64,000 nucleotides of DNA from Hyphomonadaceae bacterium (GCA_009773395.1 WRPI01000004.1:372001-436000), one strand, 5' to 3'; positions 26,380 through 34,896 are shown, numbered from the stretch's first letter. Made by a program: numbers and translations. Notes: a model not told the origin generated them from the sequence alone.

Positions 26380-26859
26380 ATGACTAATTTTCATGATTTT
26401 ACGGCTGCAAATTTGCGTGGGCAAAATGTTGATATGGCGGCCTATGAGGGCAAAGTGGTTTTGGTTGTTAATGTTGCCAGTAAGTGCGGGCTTACTCCGC
26501 AATATGAAGGGCTTGAGGCACTTTATAAAAAATATCACGATAAGGGGCTCGAGATTTTGGGCTTTCCTTGCAACCAATTTGGCGCGCAAGAACCGGGGTC
26601 CGCCGATGAAATATCGCAATTTTGCGAGCTTAATTATGGCGTCAGCTTCCCGATGTTTGAGAAAATTAACGTCAATGGTTCGCGCGCGCACCCAATTTTC
26701 AAATTCCTAAAAGCCGAAAAAGGCGGGCTTTTGGGTGATGACATAAAATGGAACTTCACCAAATTTCTGATTGGTAAGGACGGTGAGCCAATAAAGCGCT
26801 TTTCGCCAATGCAAGTTCCAGCCGAAATTGAAGGCGCGATTGTTAAGGCTTTGGGCTAG
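26380..26859 (+). CDS. Glutathione peroxidase-family protein
   Basis: 159 residues from the ATG at 26380, which follows GGGGGG; upstream codons in the same frame form hydrophobic nonsense and are unlikely coding. The active site is 'NVASKCGLTPQYEGLE' (cysteine, about residue 37), 'FPCNQFGAQEPG' (Gln) and 'KWNFTKFLI' (Trp), the catalytic triad of the family. It is the Cys type and reduces peroxides with thioredoxin or glutathione. It sits alone between the HTH gene and the convergent MAPEG gene. Confidence 0.93.
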   Translation: MTNFHDFTAANLRGQNVDMAAYEGKVVLVVNVASKCGLTPQYEGLEALYKKYHDKGLEILGFPCNQFGAQEPGSADEISQFCELNYGVSFPMFEKINVNGSRAHPIFKFLKAEKGGLLGDDIKWNFTKFLIGKDGEPIKRFSPMQVPAEIEGAIVKALG

Positions 26860-26897
26860 TCGAAATTTTCGAGTTGGCAGCCAAACCCTGCGATGCC

Positions 26898-27332
26898 TCA
26901 AAAGGCCGCCATGAGTGCTTTAACAGCGAGGAAAAGCAGGCATAAAGTCGAAACCGTAAAAAGCCCAATTCGAACTGGGATTTTATTCACTAGACTTTGC
27001 CAAAAGCTATGTATGATGCGGATACCCACATAGGCCCAAGCGACATATAAATTCATCCCATCGCCGTTGTCACTCAATGCCAAAATGAAGACGACAGCAT
27101 AGAAAATTGTCGGCTGCTCCAATAGGTGTGTATAATTATGGCTCGGCCAATTCGCTGAATTAGGAAGAATTTTCTCCAAATCTTGACCACGAATCCCGCG
27201 CCCAGAAACTGTGCCTAATTTGTCTTTATCCAACCGAGCGAGAGAACCAAAGCGCATCACAGTCGTCCAAATAAGAACAATTAGAGTCCAAATAACCAAA
27301 ACGGCGGCGGGGCCTAATATTTCACTTTTCAT
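26898..27332 (-). CDS. MAPEG-family membrane protein
   Basis: 144 residues with four hydrophobic segments (about 5-25, 78-95, 100-118, 122-142). 'SGRGIRGQDLEKILPNSANWPSHNYTHLLEQPTIFY' is the loop of bacterial MAPEG proteins, with the N-x-x-x-x-x-E-Q/N-P region. The family includes glutathione S-transferase-like and leukotriene-synthase-like enzymes, working in the inner membrane. A detoxification role is possible. It is convergent with the peroxidase gene. Confidence 0.85.
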   Translation of the reverse strand: MKSEILGPAAVLVIWTLIVLIWTTVMRFGSLARLDKDKLGTVSGRGIRGQDLEKILPNSANWPSHNYTHLLEQPTIFYAVVFILALSDNGDGMNLYVAWAYVGIRIIHSFWQSLVNKIPVRIGLFTVSTLCLLFLAVKALMAAF

Positions 27333-27373
27333 CTTCTATTTCCTTGTTGTTTTTAGTTCTCGGGAAGGATATT

Positions 27374-27976
27374 TTAGTCGCAATTTTCGAGTTGACTATC
27401 AAAATTTGCGGCGCGGTTGGCAATGTGCCTTGTTTGGGCGCTGCTGCTGGCTCCGGCTCTTCGATATCCACCTTCGCCCATGCGGTAAGCAAGATATTGA
27501 GCGCCGACATTATCTATTGCAAGCCCCAATCGGGCGTGCATTTTTTTGAAGTGCCAGCCAATAAAATGCGCAGATGCACCAAAATCTTCACGGCTGGCAT
27601 TCGGCATATGTGCATCACGGCGAAACCAATTCCAAGTGCGCGGATTTGATTGGGCATAACCATAATTAACGCCATTTCGGGCGGTCGGACGAAAGCGGCT
27701 TTCCTGATCCATTACGGCCAAAATCGCACCTTTGGCTATGCCCCATCTTTCATGGGCGTCCTCTAAATGTTGCTCCCATGCTGGATGCCGGTCCAACAAC
27801 AAGCATACATTATGGGTTTGGGCACTTGCGGGGGTTGAAAGGAATAGGGCAATGATGGCAAGTGCTACAAGAACCTTGTCATCCCGCACTTGATGCGGGA
27901 TCTTTTTGCGCAAAAGATCCCCGACCAAGTCGGGGATGACAGGCTCATTTTTTTCCGCAAATTTGGCAATTTTCAT
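27374..27976 (-). CDS. Lysozyme-like (SLT) exported protein with repeat-derived N-terminus
   Basis: 200 residues. The catalytic-domain pattern 'ILAVMDQESRFRPTAR ... NYGYAQSNPRTWNWF' is that of soluble lytic transglycosylases (catalytic Glu in QES, then GYAQ). It cuts peptidoglycan in the periplasm. The signal peptide core is 'VLVALAIIALFLSTPASA', ending near residue 52. Before it, residues about 12-34 ('PVIPDLVGDLLRKKIPHQV') are encoded by a palindromic element (27878-27940), which lengthens the N-region in frame. The start ATG lies at 27976 inside the 3' end of the MoeB/ThiF-like gene (32-base overlap). Confidence 0.8.
   Translation of the reverse strand: MKIAKFAEKNEPVIPDLVGDLLRKKIPHQVRDDKVLVALAIIALFLSTPASAQTHNVCLLLDRHPAWEQHLEDAHERWGIAKGAILAVMDQESRFRPTARNGVNYGYAQSNPRTWNWFRRDAHMPNASREDFGASAHFIGWHFKKMHARLGLAIDNVGAQYLAYRMGEGGYRRAGASSSAQTRHIANRAANFDSQLENCD
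27878..27940. repeat. Palindromic repeat inserted in signal-peptide coding sequence
   Basis: Near-perfect inverted repeat: GTCATCCCGCACTTGATGCG then GGATCTTTT, a TGCG turn, and the complementary CAAAAGATCCCCGACC-AAGTCGGGGATGAC. The arms differ by paired changes (CGCACTTGATGCG versus CCGACCAAGTCGG), so each arm also folds alone. This matches the general form of palindromic elements dispersed in alphaproteobacterial genomes. It is in frame in the lysozyme-like gene. Confidence 0.8.
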
Positions 27977-28691
27977 CGTGATTAAGCCTTATGGTGCGCG
28001 AAGTTGCATTTAGGCCATCATATATCAATATTCGCCCAAAAAGCGAACTGCCGGCACCAGTTATGATTTTTATTGCCTCCAATGCCATTATTGTGCCGAT
28101 AACGCCAGCCACAGCGCCCACTACGCCCATTTGCGCGCAAGTTTCGGCATTGGGCGGCATTTGCGGCACGAGGCATTGGTAGCATGGGCCATGGCCTTGC
28201 CGAAAATCAAAGGCGCAAACTTGTCCGTCGAAGCGCCCCAAAGCGCCCGAAATTAGGATTTTTTTTAGGTTAAAGGCGGCGCTATTCACAATGAAGCGAG
28301 TTTCAAAATTATCGGTGCCGTCGATAATTATGTCGGCATCAGCCAATATTTTGGCATGTTTGTCCATGGTCAATCGGATTTGGTGAGTGGTTATTTCAAC
28401 TGTATCATCAAGCGCCAACAGTGCTTTTTTGGCGGCAAAGGTCTTCGCTATCCCCACGTCTTGGGTTTGGTATATTATTTGCCGTTGGAGGTTTGAAATA
28501 TCGACAACATCGTCGTCAATTAAAATGAGTCTGCTAATTCCGGCTGCAACCAAATAAAGTGCACAGGGCGCACCAAGCCCGCCCATGCCAATAATTGCTA
28601 CCGTTGAATTGGCAATCAATTTCTGCCCATGGCCGCCAATTTCCTTCAGCATGATATGGCGCGAGTGGCGTTCAAGATTTGGTTTTTTCAT
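27945..28691 (-). CDS. MoeB/ThiF-type adenylyltransferase
   Basis: 248 residues from the ATG at 28691 (a start 22 codons upstream is open but adds an unrelated stretch). 'RHIMLKEIGGHGQKLIANSTVAIIGMGGLGAPCALYL' is the E1-like nucleotide-binding motif; 'NLQRQI' gives the catalytic arginine. Two C-x2-C pairs (CYQC, CQIC) bind zinc, and a cysteine in 'AETCAQMGVVG' sits in the crossover loop. It adenylates the C-terminus of a ubiquitin-like sulfur carrier (MoaD or ThiS). Its 3' end overlaps the lysozyme-like gene. It is divergent from the MarR-GNAT gene. Confidence 0.9.
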   Translation of the reverse strand: MKKPNLERHSRHIMLKEIGGHGQKLIANSTVAIIGMGGLGAPCALYLVAAGISRLILIDDDVVDISNLQRQIIYQTQDVGIAKTFAAKKALLALDDTVEITTHQIRLTMDKHAKILADADIIIDGTDNFETRFIVNSAAFNLKKILISGALGRFDGQVCAFDFRQGHGPCYQCLVPQMPPNAETCAQMGVVGAVAGVIGTIMALEAIKIITGAGSSLFGRILIYDGLNATSRTIRLNHDENCQICGKK

Positions 28692-28750
28692 TTGGAAACA
28701 ATAGAGCATTTCCAAATTTATGCGCGTATTTTTTGCATTTTGAAAAACAT

Positions 28751-28781
28751 TTGACAAATAAACATAACGCGTTATGTTTAT
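28751..28781 (+). promoter_or_regulatory. Promoter with perfect 24-bp palindrome before the MarR-GNAT gene
   Basis: A -35 TTGACA (28751-28756) and a -10 TATGTT (28773-28778) are spaced by 16 bases. A perfect palindrome, 28758-28781, with core AACATAACGCGTTATGTT, fills the spacer and the -10. MarR-type dimers bind such sites, so the downstream regulator probably represses itself here. The 10 bases to the ATG (GCGGAGTTAAAT) include a GGAG ribosome site. Confidence 0.75.
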
Positions 28782-28796
28782 ATTGCGGAGTTAAAT

Positions 28797-29762
28797 ATGG
28801 ATGTAATAAGCGAAAATGGCCATTTATTTCTTGGCAGTCGTTTGAAACGGCTTTCGGATAGGTTTTTGACCGATGCCACAAAGATTACACACTCAATCGG
28901 TTTTGCCGACCTATACCCAAGCCAAACCGTATTGATTGCTGCACTCGAAAAATCGCCGCCAGTTTCAGTGAGTAATTTGGCCAAAGAATTGGGCCTAAGC
29001 CAGCCAGCAGTTACGCGCAATTTAAGCATATTGGGAAAGCAAAGCTATGTAAAATACGTTTCTGACCCCAGTGACCAAAGGCAAAAACTGATTAGCCTGA
29101 GTGTTAAAGGTCAAAAATTGGCCGGGCAATTGCGGGCAAGATTATGGGGCAAAATTGAAAAAACCGTTGCCCAAATCTGCCAAGAATCGTCACCTGATTT
29201 TGTCGAGCATTTAGAGCATATCGAGAAGGCACTGGGCAAGAAAAGTTTTGAAGAAAGGTTCATGGAAGAAATGCAATGTAAAAAGAATAGCGACGTTGAA
29301 ATTGTAGAATTTTCAGACGATTTGGCACAGGATTTCTACGACATCAACGCAACATGGATTGCGGAAAAATTTGTCCTTGAAGACGTCGATAAGCAAGTTT
29401 TATCCAACCCCAAAACCCAAATAATTGACGGCGGCGGCGCGATTTTGTTTGCCAAACATAAGGACTTTGGAATTGTCGGCACTTGCGCGCTAATGAATTG
29501 TGGAACTGCGTTTGAACTGACTAAAATGGGAGTTCGCGCCGAAGCCCGCGGCCTAAAAATTGGCGAAACGCTGTTGGTAGCAGCATTAGGAAAAGCCAAA
29601 TTGATGGGCATAAAGCGGCTGTTCCTTTTGACCAATGCCCAGCAGGAAGCGGCGATTCATCTTTATGAAAAACTCGGTTTTGTTCACAGCCGCGAAATTA
29701 TGGAAGAATTTGGCCACGAATATGAAAGGTGCAATGTTGCGATGGATTACCCATTGATATAG
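28797..29762 (+). CDS. MarR-family regulator fused to a GNAT acetyltransferase
   Basis: 321 residues. The N-terminal MarR winged helix is seen at about 35-120 ('SNLAKELGLSQPAVTRNLSIL', wing 'YVKYVSDPSDQRQKLISLSVKG'). The C-terminal half is a GNAT domain ('LTKMGVRAEARGLKIGETLL' is motif A; 'NAQQEAAIHLYEKLGF' is motif B). Similar bifunctional regulator-acetyltransferases are known in proteobacteria. It may link regulation to acetyl-CoA or to acetylation of a small molecule or protein. A 24-bp palindrome overlaps its promoter. Confidence 0.9.
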   Translation: MDVISENGHLFLGSRLKRLSDRFLTDATKITHSIGFADLYPSQTVLIAALEKSPPVSVSNLAKELGLSQPAVTRNLSILGKQSYVKYVSDPSDQRQKLISLSVKGQKLAGQLRARLWGKIEKTVAQICQESSPDFVEHLEHIEKALGKKSFEERFMEEMQCKKNSDVEIVEFSDDLAQDFYDINATWIAEKFVLEDVDKQVLSNPKTQIIDGGGAILFAKHKDFGIVGTCALMNCGTAFELTKMGVRAEARGLKIGETLLVAALGKAKLMGIKRLFLLTNAQQEAAIHLYEKLGFVHSREIMEEFGHEYERCNVAMDYPLI

Positions 29763-29768
29763 GGTTTT

Positions 29769-30740
29769 CTATTCCCCCACACCGTCAAACAAAGCGCTCG
29801 AAATATAACGCTCGGCAAAGCTTGGAATTATGACGACAATATTTTTGCCCGCAAATTCTGGGCGTGCGCCAAGTTTCAATGCCGCTGCAACATTTGCACC
29901 CGATGAAATGCCGCCTGGAATGCCTTCGGTTACGCTCAGTTCACGCGCGGTATCAAAAGCTTCGTCATTGGAAATTTGGATTATTTCGTCGATTAGACTG
30001 GTGTCCAATATTTCAGGCACAAAGCCCGCCCCAATACCTTGGATTTTGTGGGGGCCAGGTGCGCCGCCTGATAAAACTGGCGACGCAGATGGTTCAACGG
30101 CGACAATTTTCAATTGCGGCAATCTTGGTTTCAATACTTGCCCAACACCGGTGATGGTCCCGCCGGTGCCAACCCCTGCTACAAAGGCAGCAACTTCGCC
30201 AGCGGTATCTTGCCAAATTTCTTCGGCGGTGGTTTTGCGGTGAATTGCGGGGTTGGCAGGATTGATAAACTGCCCAGGAATTATCGCCAAAGGATTGGCA
30301 TCAACAATTTGTTGGGCGCGGGCAATCGCGCCCTTCATGCCTTCGGGGCCGGGGGTTAGCACAAGCTCAGCACCCAAAAATGCCAACATTTTGCGGCGCT
30401 CAATCGACATGGTTTCGGGCATGACAAGTTTCAATTTATAACCGCGTTGTGCCGCAACAAATGCCAATGCAATGCCAGTATTACCCGAAGTCGGTTCAAC
30501 CAAAATAGTGTTAGATTTTATAATGCCAAGTGCCTCGAGTTCGGAAATCATCGAAACACCAATCCGATCTTTCACCGAAGCAATCGGGTTAAAAAACTCC
30601 AGCTTGGCGAGGATATTGGCTTCAACCCCATATTTTTTGGCAATAGCCGAAAGCCGCACCAAGGGTGTCGCGCCAATTGTTTCGGTGATATCATTATAAA
30701 TTCGGTTATGGGCGCGTGTGGGTTGCGGTTCTATGGGCAT
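29769..30740 (-). CDS. cysK: Cysteine synthase (O-acetylserine sulfhydrylase)
   Basis: 323 residues of fold-type II PLP enzymes. The PLP lysine is in '[12 protein letters not shown]' (about residue 55), '[13 protein letters not shown]' binds the substrate, and '[12 protein letters not shown]' holds the PLP phosphate. 'GGISSGAN' ends the active site. It makes cysteine from O-acetylserine and sulfide. The assignment to CysK rather than CysM or cystathionine beta-synthase rests on length and motif spacing. It converges on the MarR-GNAT gene. Confidence 0.93.
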   Translation of the reverse strand: MPIEPQPTRAHNRIYNDITETIGATPLVRLSAIAKKYGVEANILAKLEFFNPIASVKDRIGVSMISELEALGIIKSNTILVEPTSGNTGIALAFVAAQRGYKLKLVMPETMSIERRKMLAFLGAELVLTPGPEGMKGAIARAQQIVDANPLAIIPGQFINPANPAIHRKTTAEEIWQDTAGEVAAFVAGVGTGGTITGVGQVLKPRLPQLKIVAVEPSASPVLSGGAPGPHKIQGIGAGFVPEILDTSLIDEIIQISNDEAFDTARELSVTEGIPGGISSGANVAAALKLGARPEFAGKNIVVIIPSFAERYISSALFDGVGE

Positions 30741-30890
30741 GGAATTTCCTTATTCGCTCTATAATCGCACATCATAGGCTTTTGTGCGAATAGTTGTATT
30801 GTTGATTTCAGTAGGTTTTTCTCAATTTTAGAATAGCCATAGAAAATATTTCTAGCTTGACCTATCCCACAGTTTTCTCAACATGCGATA

Positions 30891-32384
30891 ATGGAAACGA
30901 TAAGACAGATAAAGATTCGCGGCGGCATCGGCAGGCTGGTAAAAAAGGGTGATAACTATGTAGCATTGCTAATTGATGGCGGCGCTGTAGTGGCATCGTT
31001 TGAAAATGAAGTTCCAGAAATAGCTTGGGCATCTCTAATTGCTAGCCATTCAAGTCAAGTAGAAAAAAAGCAAGGCGAAAACTCTGCTGCAATCGACATT
31101 ATCACTTATGAAGGCGTTGGGAAATTTATCGAAACCACAACCAAAAGCATTTATCTTACTGGGCGCGCAGGGACAGGCAAAACCACTTTTTTGAAGAACT
31201 TCCTTGAAACCACCGAATTGAAAGCAATTATTATCGCGCCAACTGGCATAGCAGCTTTGAATGCAGGCGGGCAAACCGCGCATTCATTGTTCAAATTCCC
31301 GCCGAGTCTAATTCGTCCGCAGGATGTGCGTAGGGTTCGTGAGGGGAAGATTTTGCGTAATATTGACTTGCTAGTGATTGACGAAGTTTCAATGGTGCGC
31401 GCAGATTTGATGGACGCAATTGATAGATCTATGCGTCTTCACCGTGGTGTCCCCAAGCCATTTGGCGGTGTGCGGCTTATGTGTGTGGGTGATGCCGCGC
31501 AACTGCCGCCAATTGTTCGTGGCGAGGAAATTGAAACCTTGAACGAATGGTATGGTGGGCCATTTTTCTTTGATGCGCCAAGTGTTAAGCAATTGGATTG
31601 GTCGGTAATTGAACTAACTTACGCGTTTCGGCAAACCGAGCCGCATTTTCTGGCTTTATTAAACCGACTTCGGATTGGCGAAGTGACCCGCCATGACGCA
31701 GAATTATTGGACCAAAGAATAACCCCAACGCCCGAAGACAATGGCGGTGAATCCGTAATTCTCACCACCACCAATGAAAGTGCAAGGCGAATTAATGATA
31801 AGGAAATGGCCGCAATTGCCGCCAAGCCACAAGTATATTTTGGGCAAAGCACTGGCATTTTTGACGATAAATTATTCCCAACCGAAATGGAACTCGAACT
31901 CAAAATCGGTGCCAAAGTAATGCTATTGCGCAATGACATGGACCGACGATGGGTAAACGGCACTTTGGCAATTATTCATGAGCTTCTCAAAGAAAGCGTC
32001 AAAGTAAAAATTGGTCGCCATGTGCATGAAGTCGAAGCAGTGGAGTGGGAGCGTTTTGCTTATGATGTTGACGCCAATGACAAGCCAACCCGCAAAACCA
32101 TTGGCACTTTCAAGCAATTGCCACTCAAACTCGCATGGGCATTGACCATTCATAAAGCCCAGGGGCTAAGTTTCGATAAAGTCCATATCGATTTTGGTCG
32201 CGGTGCGTTTGCACATGGTCATACATATGTTGCGCTTTCGCGTTGTCGTTCTTTGGCGGGTTTGACCCTATCGCGTAACTTAAGGCGGAGCGACTTGATC
32301 ATTGATTCGCGCGCCTCGGCGTTCTTGGAAAAAGCGCAATTTGACGATTTTGAAACCTACCGAATTGGCGAAATCAAGTTATAA
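30891..32384 (+). CDS. Pif1-like DNA helicase/ATPase with N-terminal extension
   Basis: 497 residues. Walker A is 'GRAGTGKTTFLKNFLE' (about residues 90-105), then 'IIAPTGIAALNAGGQTAHSLFKFP' (Pif1/RecD motif Ia), 'LLVIDEVSMVRADL' (Walker B), 'CVGDAAQLPPI' (motif III) and C-terminal 'ALTIHKAQGLSFDKVHIDFG' with 'YVALSRCR' (motifs V and VI). The first about 65 residues form a separate beta-rich stretch not usual in Pif1-like proteins. It should move along DNA 5'-3' in repair or replication. No clear ribosome site precedes the ATG, and a TTGACC box lies about 30 bases upstream, so it may be leaderless. Confidence 0.9.
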   Translation: METIRQIKIRGGIGRLVKKGDNYVALLIDGGAVVASFENEVPEIAWASLIASHSSQVEKKQGENSAAIDIITYEGVGKFIETTTKSIYLTGRAGTGKTTFLKNFLETTELKAIIIAPTGIAALNAGGQTAHSLFKFPPSLIRPQDVRRVREGKILRNIDLLVIDEVSMVRADLMDAIDRSMRLHRGVPKPFGGVRLMCVGDAAQLPPIVRGEEIETLNEWYGGPFFFDAPSVKQLDWSVIELTYAFRQTEPHFLALLNRLRIGEVTRHDAELLDQRITPTPEDNGGESVILTTTNESARRINDKEMAAIAAKPQVYFGQSTGIFDDKLFPTEMELELKIGAKVMLLRNDMDRRWVNGTLAIIHELLKESVKVKIGRHVHEVEAVEWERFAYDVDANDKPTRKTIGTFKQLPLKLAWALTIHKAQGLSFDKVHIDFGRGAFAHGHTYVALSRCRSLAGLTLSRNLRRSDLIIDSRASAFLEKAQFDDFETYRIGEIKL

Positions 32385-32401
32385 AGCCGCCCCCAAGTAT
32401 G

Positions 32402-32986
32402 TTACTTTAAGGCACTTTGGACCGCCGTTCTTAGTTCTGGAATCAATTCTTCGGCAAACCAAGAGTTATCGCTAAACCATTTTGAATTGCGGCTACTGGG
32501 ATGCGGAATTGGAAAAATTTCGCCTCCGAAACTGCGCCACGCCGAGACATTTTTGGTTAAATTGCCGAGACTAGCAGCGCCCAAATGGTAATCTTGGGCA
32601 TATTTTCCGACAAGAATTTTCAGTTTAACATTTTCGAGCAACTCGAAAATCTTATCATGCCAATTATCGCGGCACTCACGGCGCGGCGGTAAATCTCCGT
32701 CTTTCCCATAGCCAGGATAACAAAAGCCCATAGGCACCAAAGCGACTAAGTTTGCGTCATAAAATATTGCTTCGTCGATACCAAGCCAGCTTCTTAGCCT
32801 GCGACCGCTCGAATCATTCCACGGAATACCTTTGTTATAAACGCTTTTAGATGGCGCTTGACCGGCAATCAGTATTTTCGAATTTTGACTGGCAACAACA
32901 AATGGGCGCGGCACAATGCCCGACGCAAATTCACACAATTTACAGTTCCGAATTTCATGTAATAATGTGCTGATTTTTTCAGTCAT
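32402..32986 (-). CDS. Uracil-DNA glycosylase family protein
   Basis: 194 residues. 'ILIAGQAPSKSVYNKGIPWNDSSGRRLRSWLGI' is the GxAPg...G-x-F/P-x-D/N motif A of family 4/5-like UDGs, and 'PIPHPSSRNSKWF' is motif B (HPSxxN). A C-x2-C (NCKLC) at residues about 14-17 is present, but further cysteines of the [4Fe-4S]-binding type are not arranged as in family 4, so a cluster is uncertain. It may remove uracil or related bases, or be a non-catalytic relative. It is downstream and convergent with the helicase gene. Confidence 0.8.
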   Translation of the reverse strand: MTEKISTLLHEIRNCKLCEFASGIVPRPFVVASQNSKILIAGQAPSKSVYNKGIPWNDSSGRRLRSWLGIDEAIFYDANLVALVPMGFCYPGYGKDGDLPPRRECRDNWHDKIFELLENVKLKILVGKYAQDYHLGAASLGNLTKNVSAWRSFGGEIFPIPHPSSRNSKWFSDNSWFAEELIPELRTAVQSALK

Positions 32987-33005
32987 TTGCGCCGCGCAAT
33001 TCTAA

Positions 33006-33632
33006 TTATTTTTGAGCCAAAGCTTTCGCTTCGGCAATGATTTTTTGCAAATCCTCCTCGGGGCTTGGCGTAAGCAAACTCGGTTGAAAACGTAATTCTT
33101 CAATGTCAATAACGCCTGCCTGATTTAGCCAAGCTTTAACATAGGGCGATTGATGATCAATGCCAAATGCGGGCGAAGGCGCTGCTGGCGAATATGCACC
33201 GCTGGTAAACACCAAAGTCGCTTTCTTGTTTTGCAAGAGCCCAAAATATCCAATGGCAGGGTCAAGGCCAAACAGAATCGCTGGTTGATGAATAACGTCA
33301 ATATAGTGTTTCAGTTTGTAGGGAACCGAGCCATTCCACATCGGAATTGCAAATACATAATGGTCCGCGCCAGCAAATCGATTGGCAATTTTTGTAATTT
33401 GATCCCAAGCGCTTTGTTGAACTTCATTATGATCTTGCCCCAACATAACATTAAATTTCGCGGCATTTTTATCACCGTCAAATTGCGGTAATTCTTCTTG
33501 CCAAAGGTCAAGCAAATCTAGTTCAATATTCGAGTCAGATGCCAATTTGGCGTCAATATAAGCCTGCGCAATCATGTTTGAGCTTGATAAACCCTTGCGA
33601 GGCGAGGATTGGATATATAATAATTTTGTCAT
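33006..33632 (-). CDS. azoR: FMN-dependent NADH:quinone/azo oxidoreductase
   Basis: 208 residues of flavodoxin-like fold. 'LLYIQSSPRKGLSSSNMIAQA' binds FMN phosphate, and 'VFAIPMWNGSVPYKLKHYIDVIHQPAILF' is the strongly conserved AzoR motif. It reduces quinones and azo or nitro compounds with NADH. It lies 24 bases downstream of the AhpD-like gene on the same strand, in a unit probably controlled by the TetR protein encoded upstream. This is a typical electrophile/quinone response arrangement. Confidence 0.92.
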   Translation of the reverse strand: MTKLLYIQSSPRKGLSSSNMIAQAYIDAKLASDSNIELDLLDLWQEELPQFDGDKNAAKFNVMLGQDHNEVQQSAWDQITKIANRFAGADHYVFAIPMWNGSVPYKLKHYIDVIHQPAILFGLDPAIGYFGLLQNKKATLVFTSGAYSPAAPSPAFGIDHQSPYVKAWLNQAGVIDIEELRFQPSLLTPSPEEDLQKIIAEAKALAQK

Positions 33633-33656
33633 TGTTCTGTCTTTCTGATGTTGTGT

Positions 33657-34214
33657 TTAAGCAGGTTTTGCCCAAGCTCGTTTTGCAAAGGCGGCTTCTA
33701 AGGGTGTATTGGTGGTATGGTTCATGTAATTGCTCGCGGTTTTTAAGGCGACGCCAAGCACGACTTCTAAAAAGGCTTCTTGGGCGTAGCCAGAAGCAAA
33801 GAAATCTGCTTTCGCTTTTTCACTAGGCCAGCCGCGGGTTTCAACAATTTCTTGGGTGAGAAAGCGCAATGCTTCGAGTTTGGCGTCAGCAATTTTAGTC
33901 CCCGCGCGCAATGCATTTGTGATTTCGGTTTTTACGCCGCTCATGTCGGCAATAGCCGAATGCGCTGCGACGCAATATGTGCAACCATTTGAGGCACTTG
34001 CAGTTATAAGGACAATTTGTTGTTCGGTTGCATCGAAACTGCCTTGCGAAAATATCTCGGCGACACTCAAATAGGCCTTTAATAAATTCGGCGAATTTGC
34101 CATTACGCCAAAAAGGTTTGGAACCATTCCGAACTTGCTTTTGACGGCTTCAAGTAAGAGTTTTGAAGGCTCGGGTGCAGTATCGATGTTATGAACTTCG
34201 AAATTTTCGGTCAT
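33657..34214 (-). CDS. Carboxymuconolactone decarboxylase/AhpD-like protein
   Basis: 185 residues from the ATG at 34214, which has AAGGAG 6 bases upstream (a longer frame lacks this). 'ITASASNGCTYCVAAHSAIAD' carries the AhpD-like E...C-x2-C-x3-H motif (CTYCVAAH). These proteins are alkylhydroperoxidase-like thiol oxidoreductases. The C-terminus 'FLEVVLGVALKTASNYMNHTTNT' is that of AhpD-like proteins (N-Y-x-N-H). It forms a unit with azoR and follows an operator at 34226-34245. Confidence 0.88.
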   Translation of the reverse strand: MTENFEVHNIDTAPEPSKLLLEAVKSKFGMVPNLFGVMANSPNLLKAYLSVAEIFSQGSFDATEQQIVLITASASNGCTYCVAAHSAIADMSGVKTEITNALRAGTKIADAKLEALRFLTQEIVETRGWPSEKAKADFFASGYAQEAFLEVVLGVALKTASNYMNHTTNTPLEAAFAKRAWAKPA

Positions 34215-34225
34215 GTTTTCTCCTT

Positions 34226-34245
34226 TCGACCTACTAATAGGTCGA
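34226..34245. promoter_or_regulatory. TetR-type operator before the AhpD-like/azoR unit
   Basis: Perfect inverted repeat TCGACCTA-CTAA-TAGGTCGA directly upstream of the ribosome site of the AhpD-like gene. A related sequence (CCTACTAGTTGGTAG on the minus strand) lies in the promoter of the TetR gene, which supports regulation of both by the same protein. Confidence 0.7.
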
Positions 34246-34255
34246 TGCATGGGAT

Positions 34256-34281
34256 AAATAAAAGGAACCCGTCACGAGTTC
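34256..34281 (-). terminator. Probable intrinsic terminator of the tetR-type gene
   Basis: On the minus strand, GAACTC-GTGAC-GGGTTC forms a six-pair stem (one G-U) followed by CTTTTATTTA. It ends transcription of the regulator just before the operator of the next gene. A second small hairpin overlaps the regulator's stop at 34308-34325. Confidence 0.5.
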
Positions 34282-34317
34282 TTTGCGGATTTGAGCAATC
34301 GCCCCTTGGTTAAGACC

Positions 34318-34884
34318 TCAGTTAGGTCTTTTTATACTTTCGAGCAACAGCTCTTCGGTATCGGTGAATATCTTGGTTTCATTTCGTGCGCGCGCCAAAA
34401 TTAACGCTCCTTGTAAAGAAGAAATAAATTGGTTTGCGTGTTGTTCTACATTCGCGGTCAAGAAGAATTGTCCTTCCTTTTCGCCCTCCAAAAGCGTCTT
34501 GATTAGCCAATTCCAGTTAAGGTCAAAAAATCGCTCCACTGCGACTAATACTGATGTATCTAGGGTCAAGCTTTCCGCCGCCATCATCCCGCCAACACAA
34601 GCACACTTATTTTCGAGATTGGCAAAATATAATGCGAAATAAGCGCGCAAGCGATCGAGGGGGGAAATGAAATCGCGATCAAAATGAGTAAGCGCATTGG
34701 CCAATTCTTCACAATAATCTTCAATAACCGAAATGCCGAGTTGTGCTTTAGTCGGGAAGTGATGGTGCAGGCTCGACTTGCGAATACCGACTTCTTTTGA
34801 AATATCGGCATAACTATAGGCGTTGTAACCGCGCGTTTGTATCAGGTGCGTGGCGGTTTTAATGATTTTGGTTTTGGTGTCCAT
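34318..34884 (-). CDS. TetR-family transcriptional regulator
   Basis: 188 residues. The N-terminal helix-turn-helix is 'KIIKTATHLIQTRGYNAYSYADISKEVGIRKSSLHHHFPTKAQLGISVI', typical of TetR (T-Y/H-H-H-F). The C-terminal domain has a paired cysteine ('NKCACVGGM') that might sense electrophiles. The upstream genes on the same strand, AhpD-like and azoR, and two matching operator sequences suggest it represses itself and that unit. Ligands may be quinones or other electrophiles (inference). Confidence 0.92.
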   Translation of the reverse strand: MDTKTKIIKTATHLIQTRGYNAYSYADISKEVGIRKSSLHHHFPTKAQLGISVIEDYCEELANALTHFDRDFISPLDRLRAYFALYFANLENKCACVGGMMAAESLTLDTSVLVAVERFFDLNWNWLIKTLLEGEKEGQFFLTANVEQHANQFISSLQGALILARARNETKIFTDTEELLLESIKRPN

Positions 34885-34896
34885 GAGCCTATTTAT

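Noticed and set aside
34308-34334. AAGACCT-AGGTCTT hairpin as TetR terminator
   Set aside because: Its T-run is on the plus strand; the minus-strand terminator at 34256-34281 fits better.
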